From the NCBI GenBank assembly GCA_017469845.1, contig JAFUFP010000041.1, positions 112,913 to 176,912 of the forward strand: a stretch of 64,000 nucleotides of DNA. Reading direction: 5' to 3'. The stretch is from Bacteroidales bacterium (GTDB lineage Bacteria; Bacteroidota; Bacteroidia; Bacteroidales; UBA932). Below are positions 9,588-18,268 of this stretch, piece after piece; the first letter of the stretch is position 1, and each line of letters starts with the position of its first letter. Position numbers and translations under genes: made by a program. Under the pieces are notes generated by a model. That model did no database searches. It worked only from the letters and a program-made list of their open reading frames with translations, and was not told the origin of the DNA.

Positions 9588-11450
9588 ATGAATTTTTCTT
9601 TGTCACATATTTTGTCCCTTCCGGTTGCGGCCCTTCTTGCCTTGGCAGCCGGTTTTGACGTATCGGCCCAAAATACGGATACTTTGTCTGTAGAACAGTT
9701 CCGGCGAAAACTTGCCGAGGTGGAAAGCTTGAGGAAAAGTTACAATTTTCCCGGAGCGATGGACCTGTGCGCCGAAATCGAAGATTCCGTTTTCCCGGAC
9801 TCCCTTTCCAAGGAGTTGTCGGAAATCAGTCTTCTTTCAAGCAACGGTGAAAACATGATGGACTTCTGCAGTTCACCTGTCGCAGTGGCGAAAAAGAGGT
9901 TTTCAGTGAAGGACTTTTTTCTTCATTATCCTCTTCGGGACCGTTCCTGGAGAAAGACCCCCAATGTCCTTGATACTCTTGGAGGGTCGGTAGCGCCGGC
10001 GGTTTATTTCGAAGAAGGGGACAAGGAGATTTTCTTCTCCGCAACAGAGCAGGACGGGACCAGGAACATATTCCGTACAGCTTGGCGTGATACCGTATGG
10101 TCCGCTCCGGAGTTGGTCTCGGAAAGCACGACATCTCCTTCGGAAGAAATCTTTCCCATGGTTTCACCGGACGGAAACAATCTTTATTTCGCCTCCAAAG
10201 GCCTTTTCGGAATGGGTGGATACGACCTTTACGTATCTTCGAAGGATCCCAAAACCGGAGAATGGGGCGTACCTGTCAACATGGGGTTCCCCTATTCTTC
10301 TCCGTATGACGATTTCCTGTATGCGGTGACCGATGACTTCAAATATGCCGTTTTTGCCTCGAACCGTGAATGCGGCCCGGGCAGTGACAGCGTTTATGTT
10401 TATGTACTCGAATATGACGCTTCTCCGGTGAGGAAACGGATCACCTCCCCCGCTGAACTTCTATCGTTATCGAAGCTTGCCCCCAAGAGTGTTTCCTCCG
10501 CGTCTTCCTCTTCCGGAAACACGAAGATAGACTCTTATATGAATCTGTATTCCAGCGTCTCCGACCTGCGTGAGAGGATTTCAGCTTATTCGGGAAGGAT
10601 GGAAGAGGTCCGCTCGTCGCTCTCTTCGGCTTCATCGGACAAGAGGGAGTCCCTTCTTTCCGAACTTACCAAGATGGAACAGGAGATACCGCTTCTTCAG
10701 GATTCCCTCACTAAAAGCACTGCCAGACTCCAGGACCATGAAATGGACCTTCTGTCGGAAGGAATCGTCATCGATCCGATCAAGGAAATGCGCAAGAGGA
10801 ATACTTCACAAACTGTTGCCTTCTCTTTCCCCTCGATGAAGATTGGCCCGGATCCCGATATCAGAATACTCAAGCCGGAACCGGTCTTTGACTACACATT
10901 CCAGGTGCTTGCCGAAGGACGATATGCCCTTGACAATACGCTTCCGGAAGGCCTGGTGTATCAGCTGCAACTATTCTCCCAGCAAACCAAGGCGGAGGTT
11001 TCAAAACTTGGCGGACTGAGTCCGGTTTTCTTCAGGGAAGAACCCGGCAAGGTTGTCCATACGGCAGGAGTTTTCCGGACATACAAAGACGCGTTGGCGA
11101 ATCTTCCCAAAGCGAGGAAGACTTTCAAGAGCGCATTCATCGTGGCGTTCCTGGACGGCAAGAGCGTGACGGTGGCTCGTGCCAGGGAACTCGAGAGGAC
11201 GATTCACGAGATGTTCCTCATCAGGATATACCCCAGTGACGGAGCGAACCTCAGCGCTGCCGCCCGATCCGCGGTTTCCGCGGTCAGCGATCTTGATCTT
11301 GTAAGGGTTTCTGATTCCGGAACGGTATCCTATATTCTCGGCAATTTCGATTCCAAGGAAGAAGCTGAATCCACCGCGAAGACTCTTCGTTCAGCCGGCC
11401 TCGCCAACGTCAACGTTGAATCGGCAGGTCTGTCTTCTCCGAAGATTTGA
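9588..11450 (+). CDS. Envelope protein with PD40 propeller and SPOR-like C-terminus
   Basis: This 620-residue protein starts with a signal peptide (MNFSLSHILSLPVAALLALAAG) and is probably periplasmic or outer-membrane associated. Residues about 120-290 contain WD40-like PD40 repeats (FPMVSPDGNNLYFASKG, GGYDLYVSSKDPKTG), as in T9SS-associated and OmpA-linked proteins. Residues about 320-390 look like a coiled coil. The last 170 residues contain one or two SPOR-like segments (YQLQLFSQQTKAEVSKLGG; FLIRIYPSDGANLSAAARS), which in known families bind denuded peptidoglycan or mediate protein contacts. No OmpA peptidoglycan-binding domain is seen. The ATG at 9588 is preferred over an upstream TTG because it begins the signal peptide. 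It stands alone between a divergent secDF and a terminator. The exact role is unknown. Confidence 0.8.
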   Translation: MNFSLSHILSLPVAALLALAAGFDVSAQNTDTLSVEQFRRKLAEVESLRKSYNFPGAMDLCAEIEDSVFPDSLSKELSEISLLSSNGENMMDFCSSPVAVAKKRFSVKDFFLHYPLRDRSWRKTPNVLDTLGGSVAPAVYFEEGDKEIFFSATEQDGTRNIFRTAWRDTVWSAPELVSESTTSPSEEIFPMVSPDGNNLYFASKGLFGMGGYDLYVSSKDPKTGEWGVPVNMGFPYSSPYDDFLYAVTDDFKYAVFASNRECGPGSDSVYVYVLEYDASPVRKRITSPAELLSLSKLAPKSVSSASSSSGNTKIDSYMNLYSSVSDLRERISAYSGRMEEVRSSLSSASSDKRESLLSELTKMEQEIPLLQDSLTKSTARLQDHEMDLLSEGIVIDPIKEMRKRNTSQTVAFSFPSMKIGPDPDIRILKPEPVFDYTFQVLAEGRYALDNTLPEGLVYQLQLFSQQTKAEVSKLGGLSPVFFREEPGKVVHTAGVFRTYKDALANLPKARKTFKSAFIVAFLDGKSVTVARARELERTIHEMFLIRIYPSDGANLSAAARSAVSAVSDLDLVRVSDSGTVSYILGNFDSKEEAESTAKTLRSAGLANVNVESAGLSSPKI

Positions 11451-11489
11451 GAACGGATTTCCGGGGCGGCGTTTCGGTCGGACATTAAG

Positions 11490-11521
11490 AAAACGGGATG
11501 GCTTCCACCACCCCGTTTTTT
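11490..11521. terminator. Bidirectional terminator between PD40/SPOR gene and floA
   Basis: AAAACGGG (11490-11497) pairs with CCCGTTTT (11512-11519), extended by TGG/CCA with one mismatch, and is followed by further T residues. It serves the convergent genes on either side. Confidence 0.75.
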
Positions 11522-11616
11522 GGTAAAAATATGTATCCGAAAGTTATCTTTAAAACGGATGTTAATTTAACCCTTGTGAAATTATATCCCGTCCGCTTTT
11601 GACAAACTTTTGATTA

Positions 11617-12567
11617 TTACTGCTTTGCTATGTTGTCTCTCATCTCGGTGTCAGCCTGGATGTTTTTCATCCTGTAGTAGTCCATGATACCGAGATTTCC
11701 GGAGCGGAAGGCCTCCGCCATAGCGAGAGGAACCTGAGCTTCGGCTTCAATAACCTTCGCTCTTGCCTCCTGTGCCTTGGCTTTCATTTCCTGCTCAAGA
11801 GCAACAGCCATCGCCCTTCTTTCCTCGGCGCGGGCCTGGGCTATATTCTTGTCGGCATCAGCCTGGTCCATCTGGAGGACAGCTCCGATGTTCTTTCCGA
11901 TATCGATGTCCGCGATATCAATTGAGAGAATCTCGAATGCGGTGCCGGCGTCAAGTCCTTTCTTGAGGACCACCTTTGAAATGGATTCGGGCATTTCCAG
12001 AACTTCAGCGTGGCTTTCAGCGGAACCGATGGAGGATACGATACCTTCACCTACTCTCGCAAGAACCGTTTCTTCTCCTGCACCTCCGACGAGCTGGTTG
12101 ATGTTTGCCCTCACGGTAACCCTGGCTTTGCATATAAGCTGTATACCGTTCTTTGCAACCGCTGTAACAGGAGGGGTGTTGATGACCTTTGGATTGACTG
12201 ACATCTGGACAGCCTCGAAGACATCCCTACCGGCCAGATCGATTCCGGCAGCGGTTTTGAAGTCAAGCGGAATGTTCGCCTTGTCCGCCGAGATCAGGGC
12301 ATTCACGACTTTTGGAACGTTTCCTTTGGCGAGATAGTGGGCTTCCAGTTCATTTGCCTTCAGTGTCAGACCGGCTTTTGTTCCGGTAATGAGGGCGATT
12401 ACGATGGTTTTGGGGTTGACACCTCTCCAGCGCATGAGAACGAGCTGGATCAGAGATACGCGCACTCCCGAGAGAATCGCCTGGAACCAAAGGGCAACAG
12501 GGAAGAACCACAGGAGTATAACCAGGCCTATGATTATTATTCCGGCCCAAATCAGTATACCTTCCAT
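11617..12567 (-). CDS. floA: Flotillin-like protein FloA
   Basis: This 316-residue protein matches the FloA (YqfA/UPF0365) family, which oligomerises in functional membrane microdomains in the inner membrane. The N-terminus is a membrane hairpin ([18 protein letters not shown]), followed by the family core with [17 protein letters not shown] and [15 protein letters not shown]. The C-terminal half has the alanine- and glutamate-rich flotillin coiled coil ([20 protein letters not shown]). Length is typical. It follows an NfeD-family gene 42 bases upstream on the same strand; NfeD-flotillin pairs are a classic operon, NfeD being the partner protein. Confidence 0.95.
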   Translation of the reverse strand: MEGILIWAGIIIIGLVILLWFFPVALWFQAILSGVRVSLIQLVLMRWRGVNPKTIVIALITGTKAGLTLKANELEAHYLAKGNVPKVVNALISADKANIPLDFKTAAGIDLAGRDVFEAVQMSVNPKVINTPPVTAVAKNGIQLICKARVTVRANINQLVGGAGEETVLARVGEGIVSSIGSAESHAEVLEMPESISKVVLKKGLDAGTAFEILSIDIADIDIGKNIGAVLQMDQADADKNIAQARAEERRAMAVALEQEMKAKAQEARAKVIEAEAQVPLAMAEAFRSGNLGIMDYYRMKNIQADTEMRDNIAKQ

Positions 12568-12609
12568 ATAAGAAATATTAGTGGTTAATAATTCAGAGAG
12601 ATTGTAAGG

Positions 12610-13059
12610 CTACGCTTTCTTTACGAATACCTTGTTTTCCTCAACCCTTTCAACGATGATGTCGGAGCCGGAATCGATCATCCCTTCAACTGAAGTGACT
12701 TCGACGGTTTTGTCTCCGATGCGTGCGGATCCCATCGGGGCGAGGCGGGTAACGGCCTTTCCTTCCTGTCCTACAGTGAATTCATTCGCCTTCGGTTCTT
12801 TGGATCCGATGACCGTATTGAGTTCAAACTTTTTCCATGTCTTGTCCCTCATCAGGAAACAAAGAAGACCCACGACCAGCAGTATGTTGACGGCTGTCAC
12901 GATTATGCCCGCAGCTACACTGATGGAAAAAGCAAAGAAGCAGGAGGCGACCAGAGCCGCTATTCCGAGGAAACCGGCGACACCGATTCCGGGAATCAGG
13001 AAGACTTCTGCAAGAAGCAGGAGGATGCCGGTAAGTACAAGAAGAATGATAAGTCCCAT
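12610..13059 (-). CDS. NfeD-family membrane protein
   Basis: This 149-residue protein has several closely spaced N-terminal membrane spans (GLIILLVLTGILLLLAEVF, GFLGIAALVASCFFAFSIS, GIIVTAVNILLVVGLLCF) and a C-terminal soluble OB-fold of about 65 residues (GQEGKAVTRLAPMGSARIGD to ERVEENKVFVKKA), the NfeDC domain. It belongs to the short NfeD class without the ClpP-like protease domain. The partner gene floA follows directly. The ATG at 13059 is chosen; an upstream TTG would add only three residues. Confidence 0.92.
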   Translation of the reverse strand: MGLIILLVLTGILLLLAEVFLIPGIGVAGFLGIAALVASCFFAFSISVAAGIIVTAVNILLVVGLLCFLMRDKTWKKFELNTVIGSKEPKANEFTVGQEGKAVTRLAPMGSARIGDKTVEVTSVEGMIDSGSDIIVERVEENKVFVKKA

Positions 13060-13102
13060 AATTAACAATCAGGTGTTGTTATATGAAGCACACCTGCGGA
13101 AA

Positions 13103-13110
13103 CAAATATA
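13103..13110 (-). promoter_or_regulatory. -7 promoter box for nfeD-floA
   Basis: The minus strand reads TATATTTG, an exact TAnnTTTG match, giving a leader of about 40 bases before the NfeD-family start at 13059. Confidence 0.5.
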
Positions 13111-13389
13111 AAAAATATTCTGAATAGGTCGTTTATATTCCAAGAGACAATCAACAAAAAGAATACGCCAATGTGCAAGCGGTTCCTTATTATTGGACAG
13201 ATAAAGGCAAAACCACATTCAATCCGATTGTGAAGGCTCGATTTTGAATAAACTATTAAGGTATCCGACAGCAGTTCCGATATGGGGCTTTATGTATGGT
13301 ATTGTGCAGGAAAGTAAGGGTTGTTCAAAGAACAATACGTGAGCAAAAGACCTTCCCGAGTTTTGGAGAAAAGGTTTTGTTTTTTTTGC
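13111..13389. other. Non-coding gap upstream of the MFS gene
   Basis: The 423-base space between the divergent NfeD-family gene and the MFS gene holds promoter boxes at both ends. Open frames here are short and overlap the MFS start on the opposite strand, with no recognisable product. I see no tRNA, repeat or remnant gene in it. Confidence 0.5.
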
Positions 13390-13397
13390 TACCTTTG
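13390..13397 (+). promoter_or_regulatory. -7 promoter box for the MFS gene
   Basis: TACCTTTG is an exact TAnnTTTG match, preceded by a T-run and by TTTGG at 13362. The spacing of 24 bases to that candidate -33 element is a little long. The leader to the ATG at 13483 would be about 80 bases. Confidence 0.5.
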
Positions 13398-13482
13398 CGC
13401 CCGGAAATTGTAAGCGTCTGAAGTTCTTGAGGTGTTCGTAAGTGTCTGAAGGTTTCCTTGTAGGATTAATTATCAGATATTT

Positions 13483-14643
13483 ATGAGTGAAATTAAAAAA
13501 ACACTGACGTTTACTATCCTTTCCATTTCTCTTCTCACCGTAATGGCAGGTGCCGCCATAGCTCCGGCACTCGGAACAATCAGGGAACATTTTGCGGGAA
13601 CCCCCGACATTGTCATACAGATGATAGTGTCGATGCCTGCCCTTTTCATCATAATGACGAATCTTGTTTTTGCCAAGTTGTGCGCCTTGATGAAAACAAG
13701 AACACTTGCGATAACCGGCCTGCTGATGTATGTCGTTTCAGGAACAGGAGCCTTTTTCCTTGACAATATCTGGGCTCTCCTTGCATCAAGGGCGGTGCTC
13801 GGTATAAGTGTAGGGATGATAATGCCTCTTTCAACAGGTTTGTTGTCGTATTATTTTCCTCCGGAAAAGCAGGCATCCCTTATGGGTCTGTCGGCTGCGA
13901 TGAACCAGATGGGCGGAGTGGTCGCCACTCTTCTTGCTGGCCTTCTCGCAGGAATCAGTTGGAACTACGCTTTCCTTGTCTATCTCCTCGGCCTCGTTGC
14001 CGTCATCATGGTCATCCTCTTTCTTCCGAATGAAAGACTGTCCGGAGGAAACGGTCCTTCCCTCAAGCTTCTGAAGCGTTTCCATCCGTCCGTTGTCGGA
14101 ATGTTCCTCGTGATGTTGATATTCTTCATTTATCCGACGAACTTCGCCATAGCTGCGTCAAAGGGAACGAACCTTTCCGGGAATGCGATAACTCTCATCA
14201 TGGTCGGTTTGGACGTTGTTGCCTTCCTTGTCGGGATGATATTCGGATGGCTTGTGGGAATGTTCCCTTCCGGAATGAAATATTTCGCCCCGGTTCTTTT
14301 CTTCGCCGGATATCTGGTGATGGCCATGTTCCCTGTCCCTTGGGGATTGTTGACCGGTTCCGCCCTCATCGGCCTTGCCAACGGTATAGGAGTTCCTTAC
14401 CTCAACACCATCGCCTCCCTCAAAGCCGGAAAAGAAGCCGCAACAACCGTAATGCCCCTTCTTTCCGCCGCCCTGTATCTTGGTCAGTTCATTTCACCTA
14501 TTGTCGTTGTTCCTTTAGGCAAACTTCTTTTCGGGGAATTGACAACGGCATCCTTCAATGTCGGGGTCATACTGAGCATTGTATTCTTCCTGCAGATTTA
14601 TCTTACAAGAAACAAGCAGGCGCAGCCTGTCTCCAGGCACTAG
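13483..14643 (+). CDS. Major facilitator superfamily exporter
   Basis: This 386-residue protein is almost entirely hydrophobic with about 12 predicted membrane spans. Loop features fit the drug/sugar efflux branch of the MFS: a conserved stretch RAVLGISVGMIMPLSTGLLS in span 4 and the motif AAMNQMGGVVATLLAGLLAG around spans 5-6. It should be an inner-membrane proton-driven exporter. The substrate cannot be inferred. It is monocistronic, with a promoter box about 90 bases upstream and a terminator 26 bases downstream. Confidence 0.9.
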   Translation: MSEIKKTLTFTILSISLLTVMAGAAIAPALGTIREHFAGTPDIVIQMIVSMPALFIIMTNLVFAKLCALMKTRTLAITGLLMYVVSGTGAFFLDNIWALLASRAVLGISVGMIMPLSTGLLSYYFPPEKQASLMGLSAAMNQMGGVVATLLAGLLAGISWNYAFLVYLLGLVAVIMVILFLPNERLSGGNGPSLKLLKRFHPSVVGMFLVMLIFFIYPTNFAIAASKGTNLSGNAITLIMVGLDVVAFLVGMIFGWLVGMFPSGMKYFAPVLFFAGYLVMAMFPVPWGLLTGSALIGLANGIGVPYLNTIASLKAGKEAATTVMPLLSAALYLGQFISPIVVVPLGKLLFGELTTASFNVGVILSIVFFLQIYLTRNKQAQPVSRH

Positions 14644-14668
14644 AACGTCTGCTAGCATATGTTGAGAA

Positions 14669-14694
14669 GGCGGTCACACTGTGGCCGTCTTTTT
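14669..14694 (+). terminator. Terminator of the MFS gene
   Basis: GGCGGTCACA (14669-14678) pairs with TGTGGCCGTC (14680-14689), allowing two G-U pairs, with the centre opening as the loop, followed by TTTTTC. Confidence 0.72.
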
Positions 14695-14743
14695 CTGTAA
14701 AGACCTCCAGGGTCGCTTAAAAAGCAATTTTGATCGTAGAAAC

Positions 14744-14774
14744 ATTGTTTTAAGAAAAGAAACTCTTACCTTTA
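14744..14774 (+). promoter_or_regulatory. Promoter of the secreted metalloprotease gene
   Basis: A -33-like ATTG (14744-14747) is followed after 19 bases by TACCTTTA (14767-14774), a one-base departure from TAnnTTTG. The leader would be about 40 bases. Confidence 0.45.
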
Positions 14775-14817
14775 CGCACTACAATGACTAATGTATAACA
14801 ACTTAGCAAAGTCGGAA

Positions 14818-17262
14818 ATGAAAAAAAACATCATTGTCGCAGTCGCTGCGATATTCATGTCCGGTGCTCTCGCCTTCGCCCAGGGTGGTCCAGGCGGTCC
14901 CGGTGGTCCAAGAGGTGAAGCGAAAGACGATTCAAAGAAAGAGGCTCCGGTCAATCTGACCGTTACAGATGGCCTTTTCGGCGTTTCACAAAATGACAAG
15001 GATTGGTATTTTGACATCCCGGATGAAATCCTGGGACGCAGGATTCTTGCCGTAACCCGTTATGTCAGCATGACTCCAGGAGCGTCCGAGTACGGCGGCG
15101 AAGAGGTCAATGAGGCGATGGTTTACTGGGAGAAGGCCCCCAATGGAAACCTTCTTCTCCGTGTTGACGTCCTCAATATCACCGCTGACGAAGATCAGGA
15201 TATCTACAAGGCCGTTAAGATCAGTTCTGAGAATCCTATCGTAGCTTCTTTCAAGCCTGAAAACGGTGGGAATGCCGGAAGTACCCGAATCAAGGCCAAC
15301 AGCCTTTTCGAGGGGGATCTTCAGGTTTTCTCCTTCAGTGCGATGGGAAAACGTAGGTATAATCTCGGAGGAGTGAAGAGTGATGCTACATTCATCAACA
15401 GTATCCGCACCTACCCGATCAATACCGAGGTGACCGTCACCAAGACTTTCAACTACAGCGCACCTCAAGGTGGCCAGGGTGGTGGCCAGATGGGACAGAT
15501 GCGTGGACTTCCCGCAGGATCGGAAGCCGGAACTGTCACCATCGTTCTCAATACATCATTGCTCCTTCTCCCCGAGAAGCCGATGCAGCAGAGGTATTTC
15601 GATCCTCGAGTCGGTTATTTCGCAAATGGATACAGCAAGTTCTCAGACACTCAGCAGGAGGTTGAAACCGTCCGTTTCATCACCCGTTGGAGACTCGAAG
15701 CCCGTCCCGAAGATGTGGAGAAGCAGAGAAGGGGTGAGCTTGTCGAGCCCATCAAGCCTATCGTTTATTATATCGATCCCGCAACTCCTAAGCAGTGGAG
15801 GCCTTATCTCATCGCCGGTGTCAATGACTGGAACGTCGCTTTCGAGCAGGCAGGTTGGAAGAACGCCATCCGTGCCGAAGAGTGGCCTGAGGACAATCCC
15901 GATATGAGCATGGAGGATGCGCGTTTCTCCGTTATCCGCTATCTGGCATCTCCTACCGCAAACGCATACGGTCCCAATGTCCATGACCCCCGTTCCGGAG
16001 AAATTCTTGAGAGCCACATCGGTTGGTATCACAACGTGATGACCCTCGTCCATGACTGGTATCAGGTTCAGGCCGGTGCCGTCGATCCCCGCGCCCGCAA
16101 GATGAAATATGATGACGAACTCATGGGCGACCTCATCCGTTTCGTCTCTTCCCACGAGGTAGGCCACACTCTCGGTCTTCGTCACAACATGGGATCCAGC
16201 AGCTTCACTCCCGTCGAGAAGCTCCGTGACAAGGCTTGGGTTGAGGAGCACGGACACACCGTGAGCATCATGGACTACGCCCGTTTCAACTACGTCGCTC
16301 AGCCCGAGGACAACATCGGAAAGGCCGGTCTCTATCCCCGTATCAATGATTATGACAAGTGGGCCATCGAGTACGGCTACCGTCCCACCATTTATACCGA
16401 TCCCGAGAAGGATCATCTCTATTGGAACAATGTCATCATCGAGCGCCTCAACCAGAACCCCAATCTCTGGTTCGGCGGTGAAGGAAGCGATTCCGACCCC
16501 AGGGCACAGAGGGAAGACCTCAGTGATGACGCTGTCGCAGCCAGCAACTACGGAATCAAGAACCTCAAGAGGGTTATCGTAAACATTCCCGAGTGGAACG
16601 CTGAAGAGGCTGACATGTATACCAATGTAAGCCGTATGTACGAGGCTGTAGTCAGCCAGTTCAACCGCTACATGGGACATGTCGCAGCCAATATCGGAGG
16701 CCGTTATCTCACAAACAAGAGCATCGAACAGACTTCCGCTCCCGACAAGTACGCTCCCGTTCCCAAGACCCGTCAGAAAGCTGCGCTCGATTTCCTGAAC
16801 GAGCACGTGTTCACAAAGCCCGAGTGGCTTGTCGATGTTCCTTACATCTTCGATCTGACTGATCGTCCCGACAATTATCTTTACAACGTTGTGAACGGTG
16901 TCGTCAGTTCTTCCGTCCTCCTTTCTACCGCCAAGCTTGACCGTCTTGAGCAGTTTGCACAGTACGATTCTTCGAACTACAGCGCTGAGGAGTATCTTTC
17001 CGATCTATATGGAATGGTCTTCTCCGAACTCGGAAAAGGTAAGGCCGTAGACAGCTACCGCCGCTATCTGCAGCGCAGGTATGTCACCGCAGCTCTCGAG
17101 GCTTACGCAGCTGCAGCCGCCACATCAAACGGCAAATCCCTTCTCCTCGGACAGCTTGTCGAGATTCAGGAGAAAGCCTCCAAGGCAAAATCTTCCGATT
17201 CCGTTACAAAGGCTCACTGGCTTGCTATATCCAAGCAGATTGACTCCGCCTTGAAGAAGTAG
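14818..17262 (+). CDS. Large secreted zinc metalloprotease of the DUF5117/DUF5118 met-zincin type
   Basis: This 814-residue protein carries the extended zinc site HEVGHTLGLRH (His446, Glu447, His450, His456), the HExxHxxGxxH motif of met-zincins, with a probable Met-turn in VSIMDYARF downstream. The N-terminal region (about 40-290) and the stretch before the zinc motif resemble the DUF5118 and DUF5117 domains of this family. The ATG at 14818 begins a signal peptide (MKKNIIVAVAAIFMSGALAFA); the earlier ATG at 14791 does not. The mature N-terminus is glycine/proline rich (GGPGGPGGPRG), and a second glycine-rich patch lies near residue 220. Substrates of the family are not well defined. It is transcribed alone, with a promoter and a downstream hairpin. 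Confidence 0.9.
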   Translation: MKKNIIVAVAAIFMSGALAFAQGGPGGPGGPRGEAKDDSKKEAPVNLTVTDGLFGVSQNDKDWYFDIPDEILGRRILAVTRYVSMTPGASEYGGEEVNEAMVYWEKAPNGNLLLRVDVLNITADEDQDIYKAVKISSENPIVASFKPENGGNAGSTRIKANSLFEGDLQVFSFSAMGKRRYNLGGVKSDATFINSIRTYPINTEVTVTKTFNYSAPQGGQGGGQMGQMRGLPAGSEAGTVTIVLNTSLLLLPEKPMQQRYFDPRVGYFANGYSKFSDTQQEVETVRFITRWRLEARPEDVEKQRRGELVEPIKPIVYYIDPATPKQWRPYLIAGVNDWNVAFEQAGWKNAIRAEEWPEDNPDMSMEDARFSVIRYLASPTANAYGPNVHDPRSGEILESHIGWYHNVMTLVHDWYQVQAGAVDPRARKMKYDDELMGDLIRFVSSHEVGHTLGLRHNMGSSSFTPVEKLRDKAWVEEHGHTVSIMDYARFNYVAQPEDNIGKAGLYPRINDYDKWAIEYGYRPTIYTDPEKDHLYWNNVIIERLNQNPNLWFGGEGSDSDPRAQREDLSDDAVAASNYGIKNLKRVIVNIPEWNAEEADMYTNVSRMYEAVVSQFNRYMGHVAANIGGRYLTNKSIEQTSAPDKYAPVPKTRQKAALDFLNEHVFTKPEWLVDVPYIFDLTDRPDNYLYNVVNGVVSSSVLLSTAKLDRLEQFAQYDSSNYSAEEYLSDLYGMVFSELGKGKAVDSYRRYLQRRYVTAALEAYAAAAATSNGKSLLLGQLVEIQEKASKAKSSDSVTKAHWLAISKQIDSALKK

Positions 17263-17287
17263 TCAAACAGATTTCAGATACAACTGT

Positions 17288-17323
17288 TTCCGGCTGGGAT
17301 TTCAGATGAAGCCCCAGCCGGAA
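17288..17323 (+). terminator. Terminator of the metalloprotease gene
   Basis: TTCCGGCTGGG (17288-17298) and CCCAGCCGGAA (17313-17323) form a perfect 11-base stem with a 14-base loop, followed by TTGTATTCTTT. Confidence 0.72.
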
Positions 17324-17472
17324 TTGTATTCTTTGCAGCATAGAGATATTATTGCCAAAAGATCTGCAAGTGTCAAAGGAATGTTTTTGCGAAAACCGTT
17401 TTTTTTTGTTTTTTTGCAATTGTTAGTGAGTCGTTTCAACTGATAATTTCTCATTTCTACACTTTCAAAACT

Positions 17473-18246
17473 ATGCGAATAATTCAGCGTAAAACCCGGA
17501 GTATTCTTCTTGCCGCCATGTTGCTGATCCTCCCGTCTACGAGGGCTTTTTCAGGCAATGCGATTCTGGTAGGCAGATTCATTGAATGGACAAAAGGGGA
17601 TGTCCATGATATGCCTGTCGTCGGTGCGGATTTTTATAGGAAGAACAAGATAACGCTTGAGGCTGATGGTCAACTATACTCGACGGAACAGTTGAAGGCG
17701 GGGAGTTTCGTTTTTGAGAACCTGAACGCAGGAAAAGTTCGTCTTACAATAGACTGCGGAGAGCCTTGGCTGTTGTTCTGTGAAGAATTCGAAATAGTGG
17801 ATGGAGTGAATGCCATCCAGATAGAGATGCATCGGGATCCGGCATTGAAGGACAAATATGCCCCGAAAAGTCAGCCATCCGTTCAAGTCGATACTGCAGA
17901 TCCGTTGCCGGATTTGACGGCAAAAGGTAAAAAACAAAAAAATAAGAGCAAGGCGGTCACAATCGTGCAAGCTTCTTATGATATGTCTGTATGGGATGAT
18001 GATTCTTCCACAGCCGGCCCTGATGGAATAATTCCTCTTGCCGGGCTGTATGAGGAGGATGGTCTCCTTGTCTATGACGGAATGGCGTTGTCAAATTTTG
18101 AGAATGACATCTACGCCAGGGTCCTCCGGGCCATACCTGGAGTTGAGGTCGGTAATAAGCTTGTAATAGACCCCTCTTCCGTTGACGTATCATATATGGA
18201 CCGGGCGATGCTGATAAGAATCGAGGCGAGAATCAACCTTCGATGA
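17473..18246 (+). CDS. Exported protein: CnaB-like domain plus plug stub, no barrel
   Basis: I do not recognise a named family for this 257-residue protein. It has a signal peptide (ILLAAMLLILPSTRAFSG). Residues about 30-120 resemble a carboxypeptidase-regulatory (CnaB-like) beta-sandwich. A lysine-rich linker follows (GKKQKNKSK), then a segment (LLVYDGMALSNF to RAIPGVEVG) that lines up with the start of the plug-like domain in the next gene (TLVYNAAAIDRR to KQLPGVEVQ). It looks like a paralogue of the next protein's N-terminal part without the membrane barrel. It lies 22 bases before that gene, in a likely three-gene operon ending with a metallo-hydrolase lipoprotein. A periplasmic accessory or decoy role for the barrel protein is only a guess. 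Confidence 0.7.
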   Translation: MRIIQRKTRSILLAAMLLILPSTRAFSGNAILVGRFIEWTKGDVHDMPVVGADFYRKNKITLEADGQLYSTEQLKAGSFVFENLNAGKVRLTIDCGEPWLLFCEEFEIVDGVNAIQIEMHRDPALKDKYAPKSQPSVQVDTADPLPDLTAKGKKQKNKSKAVTIVQASYDMSVWDDDSSTAGPDGIIPLAGLYEEDGLLVYDGMALSNFENDIYARVLRAIPGVEVGNKLVIDPSSVDVSYMDRAMLIRIEARINLR

Positions 18247-18268
18247 AATCAACCTTATAAGTTGTCCG

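Noticed and set aside
13219..13590. Minus-strand frame of 123 codons in the gap before the MFS gene
   Set aside because: It overlaps the start and promoter of the MFS gene and encodes a low-similarity basic string with no recognisable feature.
15643..16806. Minus-strand frame of 387 codons inside the metalloprotease gene
   Set aside because: It lies antisense to the zinc-site region, is low in complexity and has no signal or domain; it is a frame shadow.
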